DNA from: Acidobacteriota bacterium
GTDB taxonomy: Bacteria > Acidobacteriota > Terriglobia > UBA7540
DNA: 23,100 nt
Reading direction: 5' to 3'
NCBI GenBank assembly: GCA_021827245.1
Contig: JAKAWN010000050.1
Span: 1 to 23,100 of the forward strand
A model generated the notes under the pieces. That model was not told the DNA's origin. It was given only the letters and a program-made list of their open reading frames with translations, and ran no database searches. Position numbers and translations under genes: made by a program. Shown piece after piece: positions 15,653 to 22,620 of this stretch. Position 1 is the stretch's first letter. Each line of letters opens with the position of its first letter.

Positions 15653-15723
15653 CATGATGAATGTGCCTGCCGCGGGTACAAACGAATCATTGAGAAACGT
15701 GTGTCGGTGGCAAATTCTATCAC
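15653..15723 (+). repeat. 71-bp direct repeat, copy 1, with a 17-bp imperfect palindrome
   Basis: This segment, 113 bases upstream of the AhpD-like gene, matches 16996-17066 at 55 of 71 positions with no gaps. A 36-base core (15659-15694) matches at 34 of 36. The core contains GTGCCTGCCGCGGGTAC (15663-15679), an imperfect palindrome of form GTRCCYGC-N-GCRGGYAC, directly followed by AAACGAATCATTGAG. Both copies point the same way toward a downstream plus-strand gene. An operator or promoter is the simplest reading. The minus strand would read NDSFVPAAGTF in both copies, so a conserved peptide cannot be excluded. Confidence 0.7.
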
Positions 15724-15835
15724 TGGTCGCTGATTGTGAGAATGGTTGCGGAATGCCTCGCTCCCACGGTAGGGCGAGCAGTGAGCTGGGCGGTCCGCAC
15801 CAACAGCCCCTGCCAAAACAGGAGGAGGTGGTGCT

Positions 15836-16222
15836 ATGCGAGAAGAAATTTACCCCCAACCATCCAAGGAAGCTGCAAGCAGACGGCGTGAGCTTGCTCC
15901 CAACGTGCAAGCCGCATGGGAGGCGTTCAACAAAAGTGTGTTTGCCGATGGCGCTTTGCCCGCCAAGACGAAACAGCTTATTGCGGTCGCCGTCGCTCAC
16001 GTAACGCAGTGCCCTTACTGCATCCAAGGTCACACGAAAGGCGCACTACGGCATGGAGCGACGAAGCAGGAAATTATGGAGGCGATCTGGGTAGCGGCGG
16101 AAATGCGGGCTGGTGGAGCATACGCGCACTCGCTAATTTCGCTCGCTGCGATGGAGGAACAATACAGCAGTGCGTCCTCAGAACAGGCCGTAGCCTGTAC
16201 TACTCCTTCGCATCATCAATGA
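15836..16222 (+). CDS. Carboxymuconolactone decarboxylase / AhpD-like protein
   Basis: A 128-residue helical protein with a CPYC redox site (Cys59, Cys62) and His66 in YCIQGHTKGALRHGA, the classic AhpD-like signature. The preceding helix TKQLIAVAVAHVTQC and the following EIMEAIWVAAEMRAGGAYAHS also fit the family. AGGAGG precedes the ATG at 15836. Likely role: thiol peroxidase or alkylhydroperoxidase partner, possibly serving the peroxiredoxin encoded at 18473. Its upstream region carries the 71-bp repeat also present before the flavin reductase gene at 17142, so the two may be co-regulated. The C-terminal 18 residues are low-complexity. Confidence 0.9.
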   Translation: MREEIYPQPSKEAASRRRELAPNVQAAWEAFNKSVFADGALPAKTKQLIAVAVAHVTQCPYCIQGHTKGALRHGATKQEIMEAIWVAAEMRAGGAYAHSLISLAAMEEQYSSASSEQAVACTTPSHHQ

Positions 16223-16324
16223 TGCCCAGTTTGCTTTTTTCAAGCTCCGGTGGCGATGGTTCTAGGGGTCAGCGTGGGGATAAAAACAGGACATCGTCTC
16301 TGATAAGAGAGTTTTACCGCAATC

Positions 16325-16957
16325 ATGAAAGCCTGCAATGGGATAATAGTTTTGCGGGAGCTCTCTCGTGGTAGCTCTAGTTTCCCTAGTTGGCGCCAAA
16401 ACTCAAGCACCTCCACAAGATGGCCGGGAAAGGAGAAATCCATACTCTTGAACACCAACCGAGAAGAGGGTCTCGTCCATCTGAAAAGCAGATATTCCGC
16501 ACTCGACACGGCCAGACGCCTTCAGATCGTCCTCAAGAAACGTCATCTTCGGGTCCACCCGCTCCGCATCGGTGGCAAGGCCGACTCGGCCCGGTTGGTT
16601 TTCAACGCGCGGAGAGGGCCTGCGATCAATGCCTGCCTGGTGGATCTCGTTGACCGATTTCGCATGGTCGCAAACGAGGTGGACATCGTTTCGCCGGACG
16701 AGCCACTCTCGAAACTGCCCATGGCACACGCGGTATGGGCGCCCAAGCCCGATCTCGAGACTGCTGCGACGGCCTGGATCTATGCAGGCGGGTCTCATCA
16801 TACGGCCCTGAGCCAAGCTTTGACCGCGGTTCATCTGGAAGATTTTGCTGAAATGGTTGGGATCGAGTTCCTGCGCATCGACGAAGATACTCGCGTGGAC
16901 GAATTTCGAAACGCACTGAGATGGAATAGCACGTATTTTTCCCTTAACTCGGTATGA
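16325..16957 (+). pseudogene. araA: Decayed C-terminal fragment of L-arabinose isomerase
   Basis: The frame from about 16550 to 16957 encodes a good AraA C-terminus: HPLRIGGKADSARLVFNA, LPMAHAVWAPKPDLETAA, WIYAGGSHHTALSQALT, HLEDFAEMVGIEFLRIDED and the natural end LRWNSTYF. Before this the match fades: PGKEKSIL (about 16422) corresponds to the PGKEK segment after the family's DYTYH, but the expected GAHMLEVCP region is scrambled and has extra residues, and nothing upstream of 16390 looks like AraA. About 350 N-terminal residues of the roughly 500-residue enzyme are missing, including much of the active site. The open 210-codon frame is therefore a relic, not a working isomerase. No other arabinose gene is present. 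Confidence 0.8.
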
Positions 16958-16995
16958 GTTCCCGCGCACCAGGAGGCAGAAAGGCACTGCGCCGG

Positions 16996-17066
16996 CATGA
17001 CGAACGTGCCTGCTGCGGGTACAAACGAATCATTGAGGATCGCGCTGCCAAGAAGGATTCTATCAC
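16996..17066 (+). repeat. 71-bp direct repeat, copy 2, upstream of the flavin reductase gene
   Basis: The second copy of the repeat at 15653-15723, with the core palindrome GTGCCTGCTGCGGGTAC at 17006-17022 followed by AAACGAATCATTGAG. It ends 75 bases before the start codon at 17142 and lies just beyond the araA relic. The core differs from copy 1 at two positions; the outer third diverges more before matching again at TTCTATCAC. Position and orientation match copy 1. Confidence 0.7.
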
Positions 17067-17141
17067 CAGGGTCTGAGCGCAAGAGATAGAAGAAATGGCT
17101 TGTTCGCACCACTGGGCAGAGCAGCCGCCTGAAGGGAAATC

Positions 17142-17864
17142 ATGGCTGAGTACATCGTCCGCCTAGCAACACGAGAGCAAATTGCCGACCGCACGATGGC
17201 GTTTCATCTCGAAAAGCCGCCTGGATTCGAGTTCCGTCCAGGGCAATTCGTCGATCTGACTCTGCTCAATCCGCCCGAAATGGACTCGCAAGGTGCCATT
17301 AGAACGTTCACGCTGGCGAGCGCTCCTTACGAAAACGAATTGGTGTTGGCCACGAGGATTCGCAACAGCGCGTATAAGCGAGTTCTTTCCGGACTTCTCA
17401 AAGGTGCAGAGCTTCGCCTGGAAGGGCCCATGGGATCCTTCCTGATGCACCAGAACCCCGCCAAGGCCGGCGTCTGCTTGGCCGGAGGAATCGGAGTCAC
17501 ACCGTTCCGAAGCATGCTGCGGCAGGCGTTCAACGAGGGATTCGTACATCCCATTTATCTCTTTTATTCCAATCGCCGCCCGGAAGATGCGCCCTTCCTG
17601 GAAGAACTTCGGAGCCTGAAGGAGAGGAATCCGCAATTCAGCTTCATTCCCACGATGACGGAAATGGACCGTTCGACAAGAAAGTGGGACGGGGAACGCA
17701 AGCTGATCGATCGCGAAATGCTCGTACAACATTTCTGCAGCTTGAACGGCCCCATTTTCTACATCGCTGGCCCTCCAGCGATGGTTGCCGCTATGCGCGA
17801 GATGCTCAAACGGAATGACGTGAGTGAAGACGATATCCGTACCGAGGAGTTCGGCGGGTACTGA
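17142..17864 (+). CDS. FAD-dependent ferredoxin/flavodoxin-NAD(P)H reductase-like protein (copy 1)
   Basis: A 240-residue two-domain flavoprotein of the FNR superfamily. FAD-binding: RPGQFVDLTL and RTFTLAS (Arg54 to Thr57, the R-x-Y/F-T/S flavin motif). NAD(P)H-binding: GGIGVTPFRSM (115-125), then YLFYSNRRPEDA and YIAGPPAMV. The C-terminus is EEFGGY. No 2Fe-2S domain is attached, so it must donate to or accept from a separate partner. AAGGGA precedes the ATG at 17142. A full-length paralogue (also 240 residues, with the same motif positions) is encoded at 21658-22380 on the minus strand. It follows copy 2 of the 71-bp repeat. Confidence 0.9.
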   Translation: MAEYIVRLATREQIADRTMAFHLEKPPGFEFRPGQFVDLTLLNPPEMDSQGAIRTFTLASAPYENELVLATRIRNSAYKRVLSGLLKGAELRLEGPMGSFLMHQNPAKAGVCLAGGIGVTPFRSMLRQAFNEGFVHPIYLFYSNRRPEDAPFLEELRSLKERNPQFSFIPTMTEMDRSTRKWDGERKLIDREMLVQHFCSLNGPIFYIAGPPAMVAAMREMLKRNDVSEDDIRTEEFGGY

Positions 17865-17936
17865 GATGTATTGTGGCCATGGAACTGTATTCCTCATTTC
17901 CGTTTCACAGTAGAGTTGTAGACCCTCAGAGTCTCA

Positions 17937-17955
17937 CCCGCATCATTCATGCGGG
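17937..17955. other. Hairpin CCCGCAT / ATGCGGG near the left side of an IS1380 remnant
   Basis: A perfect 7-bp stem with loop CATTC is followed by TTTC, just after the flavin reductase gene. A second hairpin, GCCCT-TCGG-AGGGC, follows at 17972-17985. Both lie ahead of the transposase fragment at 17994 and probably belong to the leader of the insertion element, though the first could serve as a terminator for the upstream gene. Confidence 0.5.
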
Positions 17956-17993
17956 TTTCAGTGCAGTAAAGGCCCTTCGGAGGGCGATACACA

Positions 17994-18356
17994 GTGGGTG
18001 AGAGGCAAAACGGCCCGTCTCAGCTTTCCTTCAACCCTTGGCTGAGGGTCGATTTTCAGGGCTCGGGGGTCACCGCCGACGGTGGACTGGCTCTGGTGCG
18101 TGAGCCGGATGAGCATTTGGGCTTCGGTGACTTGATCGCCCAAAACCTAACCGATCCGCAGCGAGGAGAGAACACGCAGCCTCTGGTGGCCGACCTGCTG
18201 CATCAACCCGTCTCCAGATGCATCGCCGGCTACGAGGACCTAAACGACGCCGAGCGACTCTGCCAAGACCCCGCCTCTCGACGGATCGGTTCGGAGAGGA
18301 TTTGGGAGCGGGGAGTGGCGCTGACCCCGCGGCTGGAGTCTTTCGAGACTGGCCTA
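17994..18356 (+). mobile_element. IS1380-family transposase N-terminal fragment
   Basis: The GTG-started frame at 17994 reads like the first 120 residues of an IS1380-type transposase: FNPWLRVDFQGSGVTADGG, VREPDEHLGFGDLI, CIAGYEDLNDAERL, IGSERIWERG and LESFETGLL. Homology stops near 18356. The rest of the roughly 450-residue DDE transposase, including all catalytic residues, is absent, and the frame runs on into the start of the peroxiredoxin gene. It is a dead remnant. The element's left flank probably includes the hairpins from 17937. Its junction with the peroxiredoxin's upstream region is less than 120 bases from that gene, so it may have altered its promoter. Confidence 0.82.
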
Positions 18357-18472
18357 CTCTGCCGCGCATCCGTCGCGTGGGGATGCAGACTCCGAGCCAC
18401 AACAGGAAGACCATGGGCTGCGTCCAACAATCTTCAATCTTCGAAATATATGCGCAAGGGAGATCACGGTAA

Positions 18473-19081
18473 ATGTCAGAAGCTGTCAAACTGGGCCTGA
18501 AAATTCCAGACTTTGAACTTACAACCTTTGATCCATCCAAAGGGAAATTCGGCAACTTTCGTCTTGCCGACCAGATCAGCAAGAAGCGCTGGACTGTCTT
18601 GTTTTTCTATCCGGCTGATTTTACGTTTGTTTGAGCGACCGAATTTGCTGCTCTGGCAGAGCAGCATGCGCGTTTCGTAAAGATGGGTTGCGACATCATT
18701 ACGGTGAGCACGGACACGCAGTTCGTGCATTTGGCTTGGTTTCACAGTGAAAGAGAGCTGGCACAGGTCCGCTACCCAATGGCCGCCGATCCCACTGGCA
18801 AGGTGTCAAAGCTGTTCGAAGTTTATGACGAGAGCACGGGCCTTGCCCTGCGCGGAACTTTCATCATCAATCCGGAGGGCGTCCTGATGAACTCCGAGGT
18901 CAATTTCTACAACCTGGGACGCAACATCGACGAGCTGATGAGAAAATTCAAGGCCAACCTTCACATGGCGCGGAAGCCTACGGAAGCCTGCCCATCCAAG
19001 TGGAAAGATGAGGGCGACAAGACGCTGCTTCCGTCGGAGGAGTTGGTGGGCAAGGTTCATGAAGCCCTGGTCGTAAAGTGA
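18473..19081 (+). CDS. Selenocysteine-containing AhpC-type peroxiredoxin (in-frame TGA = Sec54)
   Basis: Reading the single in-frame TGA (18632-18634) as selenocysteine gives a 202-residue protein that matches an AhpC/typical 2-Cys peroxiredoxin from end to end. The N-terminus is VKLGLKIPDFELTTFDPSKG. The active site is FYPADFTFV-Sec-ATEF, matching P-x3-T-x2-C with Pro47, Thr51 and the TGA exactly on the peroxidatic cysteine. VSTDTQFVHLAW, Arg127 (LALRGTFIINPEG) and the resolving-site ACPSKW (Cys173) follow in the correct places. Both sides of the TGA are in one frame with no other stop. The enzyme should reduce peroxides, with Sec54 attacking and Cys173 resolving. AAGGGAG lies ten bases before the ATG at 18473. 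A SECIS-like stem-loop follows the TGA. Standard calling would wrongly start at 18683 (132 residues). The selenium machinery is not in the window. Confidence 0.88.
18632..18666 (+). promoter_or_regulatory. Candidate bacterial SECIS element with its UGA codon
   Basis: Twelve bases after the TGA lies GCTGCTC (18647-18653), loop TGGCA (18654-18658), GAGCAGC (18659-18665): a perfect 7-bp stem, extendable by one T-A pair (18646/18666). The loop begins with U and then GG, and the first loop G is about 21 bases from the UGA. Bacterial SECIS elements have a short apical stem-loop with G near the loop's 5' side at roughly this distance, recognised by SelB. The structure lies within coding sequence (AALAEQ), as bacterial SECIS must. 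Stem and distance are seen; SelB binding is inferred. Confidence 0.82.
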
Positions 19082-19642
19082 CCGTGCATCCCATGTTGAG
19101 GCGCTCGTCCTTACCCGCAACTTGCAGCCGCGGCAAGGATCGCGGCCCAGGGCTGGACCGAAGTCAAGGAAGAAGAGACAGAAAGCTGTGGGCGCGAAGT
19201 GCATGTGTGTCAAACTGATTGCTGTAGCGTGTGCAAAGATGCCGGTCGAGCGCGGGTATGTTGAAGAACAGAGAGCCCGCCAACATCGGCAGCGGAATCA
19301 ACAATGCCCAGCCCCAGCCAACGTTCAGGGTGTAGCCGATGAAGAGACAGCCGCGGTTTTTCCGCGTGTATCTGAAAGATTAAGAATGTTGGTGGAAGGA
19401 TATTTGTCGGAGTACGGCTGCCCCATTGCCTACGCCGAAGAGATTACCGAAGGGATTCTGGACAATTTCACGGTTTCGTTCAAAACACCGCCTGAAGGCC
19501 AGCAACGGGTAGGGAGCTTTTCCCGCTGTATGTCCGGCAGCACTCAGAACCTGAATGACACGAGACGATTGCCGGTATCTTCTGATTTCCGCATTGAGCC
19601 CGATGAAGAGGACTTCCAACTACGCATGATGACGGAGGTCAC
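19082..19642. other. 561-base stretch with a gene relic and no intact gene
   Basis: Between the peroxiredoxin and DinB-family genes no intact gene is convincing. A plus-strand frame (19122-19652) reaches 176 codons but has no recognisable domain and runs antisense to the methyltransferase relic at 19164-19349; its last third overlaps the DinB start. The segment 19380-19640 shows no family on either strand. The region reads as decayed DNA, in keeping with the IS1380 and araA relics nearby. Confidence 0.5.
19164..19349 (-). pseudogene. Relic of the C-terminus of an isoprenylcysteine methyltransferase-like membrane protein
   Basis: On the minus strand a 61-codon segment ending at TGA (19164-19166) encodes two hydrophobic stretches (LFIGYTLNVGWGWALLI and PLPMLAGSLFF) followed by IPALDRHLCTRYSNQFDTHA and a final FLSLLP. 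That resembles the conserved tail of ICMT-like small-molecule methyltransferases (PALD-x-YL-x-x-RYG-x-x-F-x-x-YA, then a short F-x-P ending). No matching N-terminal half is visible upstream, so this is a fragment. It is probably non-functional. The family match is by recall and is only moderate. Confidence 0.4.
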
Positions 19643-20218
19643 ATGCCGATAGGATACGCTTATGTTGCAATTCCCGATTCAAATGTGCCTCAGGCAGCGC
19701 ACCCGCTCTTTCAACACATGCTGGATACGTACGCCAGTGAAACGAATAAGGTGATTTCTCTCTGGCGTGCTTTCGAGCCCGCTGATATGACTTTCCAGCC
19801 GCATATCCGCTCAAGGAACGTCGAAGACATTATGAAGCACCAACTCCTTTCTGAGCGGCGCTTCTTCGGTGAATTTCTCGGCCTGCCCGAGCAGCCGCCA
19901 GAAATGATTTTGCCGACCGGAAAGACCCCGGATGCATATGCCAAGCGCATGGGCGAACTAGCCTCGCCTCGTCTCTACTATCTGGCGGAGCGACAAGAGG
20001 AGTGGTGGCTTGGGCACGCACAGTTTTTCGATGTCGAACGCGAGCGAATCTGGATCTTCTGGCGTCGCCTGCTCCACACGGCGCATCACCGTGGCGAACT
20101 TGTTGTGTATTTGCGGCTCGCCAGCCGCCGCGTACCGCCGATCTATGGTCCCACGGCTGATTTTTCCTGGGAAGGCGCGGACCCAACTAACAGTGTGACC
20201 GCCGCTGGCCGCCAATAA
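19643..20218 (+). CDS. DinB-family (DUF664-like) putative metal-dependent protein
   Basis: A 191-residue four-helix-bundle protein of the DinB/YfiT type. The likely metal ligands are His in IMKHQLLSERRFF (about residue 65) and the HTAHHRGEL pair near residues 150-156, the usual H...H-x3-H pattern. DinB-like proteins include thiol-S-transferases (mycothiol, bacillithiol or glutathione dependent) and damage-inducible proteins of unknown role. GGAGGT lies very close to the ATG at 19643. It lies in the redox block with the peroxiredoxin and NuoF-like genes, so a thiol-related function is plausible but unproven. Confidence 0.8.
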   Translation: MPIGYAYVAIPDSNVPQAAHPLFQHMLDTYASETNKVISLWRAFEPADMTFQPHIRSRNVEDIMKHQLLSERRFFGEFLGLPEQPPEMILPTGKTPDAYAKRMGELASPRLYYLAERQEEWWLGHAQFFDVERERIWIFWRRLLHTAHHRGELVVYLRLASRRVPPIYGPTADFSWEGADPTNSVTAAGRQ

Positions 20219-20278
20219 CCAATGATTGGGAGCGGGCGAAGCGCTGCGTGGGATGGCGTGCCCGGAGGAGAAATGTAA

Positions 20279-21607
20279 ATGACAGTGACGAATGCATTTT
20301 TGCTTCCTGACAAGCCGATACCTTCCTGGGAAACCTACGAGTCCATGGGAGGAGGGAAGGCGCTGCCGAAAGCCTTAGAGATGTCGCCGGAGCGAATCAT
20401 CTCGGAAGTTACCAAGTCCGGTTTGCGCGGCCGAGGCGGTGCCGGGTTCCCAACGGGCCTGAAGTGGGCCGGGGTGGCGCACGATCCCTGCCGCACAAAG
20501 TATCTCGTTTGCAACGGATCGGAGGGTGAGCCCGGTTCCTTCAAGGACCACTTGCTGATGCGGAGGAATCCGTATCAACTGCTCGAGGGGATTGCCATTG
20601 CTGCCTTTGCCATCGGTGCGAAGAAGGCGTTTGTCGGCATCAAGAAAAGCTCCGATAAGGAGTGGCGACGGATAAGCAGCGCTTTGGAAGAGATGACGAA
20701 CGCAAATGCGCTCGGCTCGATACCGATAGAGTTGGTCCTTGGCCCGGAAGATTATTTGTTCGGCGAAGAAAAGGCTCTGCTCGAAGTGGTGGAAGGACAC
20801 GACCCGCTCCCCCGCGAGGCGGACAATCCGCCTTACGTCAAAGGACTCTTCATCACGGATCCGGCGGAAAGCAATCCAACCGCGGTGGTTAACGTTGAGA
20901 CACTTTCGAATGTGCCCCACATTGTGCTGCGCGGCGCCCATTGGTTCCGGGGAATCGGGACTCCGGATTCTCCCGGAACGATGCTGTTCACCGTGTGCGA
21001 GGACGTACAAAGACCAGGAGTCTACGAGTTGCCTATGGGAACCCCGTTACGAACTCTGCTGTATGGGTATGCTGGGGGACCATTGCCTGGGCGGCAGTTC
21101 AAGGCGATCCTGTCGGGGGTGGCCAACCCGGTTCTTCTGCCCTCAGAGTTGGACACGCCGCTTGATTTTGGATCGCTGCGGGCCATTGGCTCAGGGCTCG
21201 GCTCGGGCGGATTTATTGTGTACGACGAAACAGCCTGCATGATTCGTGTCGCTCACATGCTTGCAAAATTCCTGTGGATCGAATCCTGCAATCAATGCTG
21301 GTCGTGCAAGCAGGGCACTCTTCTCTCGACGATTCATCTTCAAAAGCTGGTGGAGGGCGCAGGCGACGAGGTTGACGTCTTGTCAGCGCTACAAGGTGCG
21401 GTTATGGCGCCGCATGCGAATCGCTGCTATTTGCCCGTAGAGCACTCGCTCTCCTGTCCGAGCCTGCTCCGGCGCTTCGCGGAGGAATTCAAATCGCATT
21501 ATGCCCGCGGGTGCGGAAAATGCCGCGAAGTGACTTTGCCAAAAATCCACGATTTCGAGGAGAGCACGCACAGGTTCACGTATGCTCCTGGCAGGCTGAC
21601 GCCATAG
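20279..21607 (+). CDS. NuoF-like NADH-binding flavoprotein (51-kDa subunit family)
   Basis: A 442-residue protein with the complete NuoF/HoxF diaphorase core: FMN-binding GRGGAGFPTGLKW (51-63), NADH-site GSEGEPGSFKD and GEEKALLE, and the 4Fe-4S ligands Cys337, Cys340 and Cys343 (ESCNQCWSCKQGT) plus Cys383 (NRCYLP). An extra CGKC pair at 412-415 near the C-terminus is less usual and may bind metal. In complex I it works with NuoE and NuoG, but neither is in the window, so it is more likely a stand-alone diaphorase or part of a soluble hydrogenase/formate dehydrogenase-type complex encoded elsewhere. GGAGGAG precedes the start at 20279. It converges with the flavin reductase at 21658 with a 50-base gap. 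Confidence 0.93.
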   Translation: MTVTNAFLLPDKPIPSWETYESMGGGKALPKALEMSPERIISEVTKSGLRGRGGAGFPTGLKWAGVAHDPCRTKYLVCNGSEGEPGSFKDHLLMRRNPYQLLEGIAIAAFAIGAKKAFVGIKKSSDKEWRRISSALEEMTNANALGSIPIELVLGPEDYLFGEEKALLEVVEGHDPLPREADNPPYVKGLFITDPAESNPTAVVNVETLSNVPHIVLRGAHWFRGIGTPDSPGTMLFTVCEDVQRPGVYELPMGTPLRTLLYGYAGGPLPGRQFKAILSGVANPVLLPSELDTPLDFGSLRAIGSGLGSGGFIVYDETACMIRVAHMLAKFLWIESCNQCWSCKQGTLLSTIHLQKLVEGAGDEVDVLSALQGAVMAPHANRCYLPVEHSLSCPSLLRRFAEEFKSHYARGCGKCREVTLPKIHDFEESTHRFTYAPGRLTP

Positions 21608-21657
21608 TCAGGTCGGGCTTCCGGAGGACGACTCCCGCATCCCTCCAAGCAGAGGAG

Positions 21658-22380
21658 TCAGTAGCCTTCAAACGAATCCGCGTTGATATCGTCGCGCTTA
21701 ACCCCGTGGTCGAGCAGCTTTTGGCGTGTGCTTTCGATCATCGGCGGCGGTCCGGCGATGTAATATTTTGGTCCGGTGAGAGAGCCGAGATGCCGACTAA
21801 TCAAGTCCGTTCCAAGGTAACCAATCTCTCCATTCCAATTGTGTTGCGATTGCCAAAGCTGCGTCATGATCGGTATGAAAGTGAACGTGGAATTCCTTCC
21901 TTCGAGAGCATAAAGCTCTTTGAGGAAAGCAGCGTCCTCGGGCCGTCGATTGGAATAGAAGAGATAAATCAGGTGCGATAGCTTGTCGTGCGTCACCTGA
22001 CGGAGAATGCTAAGGAACGGTGTAATGCCGATTCCGCCGGCGAGAAAAGCAGCTGATCTCGAGAAGTCTCGATGCAGAGTGAAGACGCCAACGGGATCGT
22101 CGATCAACACCTCGTCGCCCGGGGTCAGCCTCCGCAATACGCGTTTGAAAGCCGTATCCCGCATTCTCATGGCGAACATCAACTCGTTCTCGAAGGGAGC
22201 GCTCGCGATCGTTAAAGTGCGGCTCACTCCCGCGGCATCGATTTCGGGCGGATGAATCAGCGTAAGATCCAGGAATTGTCCCGCGGCGAACTCCAACTTC
22301 GGTGGCTTCTCGAAATGAAACGCCATGGTGCCATCTGCAATTTCTTCTCGGCCGATCAATTTGATTCGCCAATCAGCCAT
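21658..22380 (-). CDS. FAD-dependent ferredoxin/flavodoxin-NAD(P)H reductase-like protein (copy 2)
   Basis: A 240-residue FNR-superfamily flavoprotein with motifs at the same positions as the copy at 17142: AAGQFLDLTL, RTLTIAS (Arg54 to Thr57), GGIGITPFLS, YLFYSNRRPEDA (shared word for word with copy 1), YIAGPPPM, and the C-terminal EGY. The two proteins are clearly paralogues of equal length; the divergence looks well spread and not recent. No 2Fe-2S domain is attached. No strong ribosome binding site is seen at 22380. It is divergent from the receiver-like gene at 22621, with a 240-base shared promoter region. Confidence 0.9.
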   Translation of the reverse strand: MADWRIKLIGREEIADGTMAFHFEKPPKLEFAAGQFLDLTLIHPPEIDAAGVSRTLTIASAPFENELMFAMRMRDTAFKRVLRRLTPGDEVLIDDPVGVFTLHRDFSRSAAFLAGGIGITPFLSILRQVTHDKLSHLIYLFYSNRRPEDAAFLKELYALEGRNSTFTFIPIMTQLWQSQHNWNGEIGYLGTDLISRHLGSLTGPKYYIAGPPPMIESTRQKLLDHGVKRDDINADSFEGY

Positions 22381-22620
22381 AACGGAATAGCCCGACAGAT
22401 CGCGTTCAGCCTTGTACGGACGCTTGTGTCTCCGGCGTCAGCCCGGCATCCGATAGCCATCACACTACTCTTTTGATGCTGCGCGATCAGCTCTGCGTCG
22501 CAATCTAATCGTCGCACTTCGGGCTGTCCGTCTTTAGGAACTCATCAGTACGGCCGTGCTCTGAGCAAGTACAAACAGACCATTGTGGCGGCATCCTGAA
22601 CACTTCAACATGTAACCGCC

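Noticed and set aside
15608..16033. N-terminal extension of the AlkA frame
   Set aside because: It runs through the repeat and antisense to the AhpD-like gene; the AlkA family alignment begins at the ATG at 15607.
16240..16509. Minus-strand 89-codon frame after the AhpD-like gene
   Set aside because: It has no recognised family and partly overlaps the araA relic; a leucine- and serine-rich chance frame is more likely.
16403..16987. Minus-strand frame of 194 codons over the araA relic
   Set aside because: The plus-strand AraA match explains the region; no family is visible in the minus frame.
17163..17897. Minus-strand frame of 244 codons
   Set aside because: It is a shadow of the flavin reductase gene on the plus strand.
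18473..18634. Peroxiredoxin read as a pseudogene broken by a nonsense mutation
   Set aside because: The stop lies exactly on the catalytic residue, the rest of the gene is intact, and a SECIS-like hairpin follows. Recoding explains this better than decay.
19122..19652. Plus-strand frame of 176 codons between the peroxiredoxin and DinB genes
   Set aside because: No domain or good start site, antisense to a methyltransferase-like relic, and it overlaps the DinB-family start.
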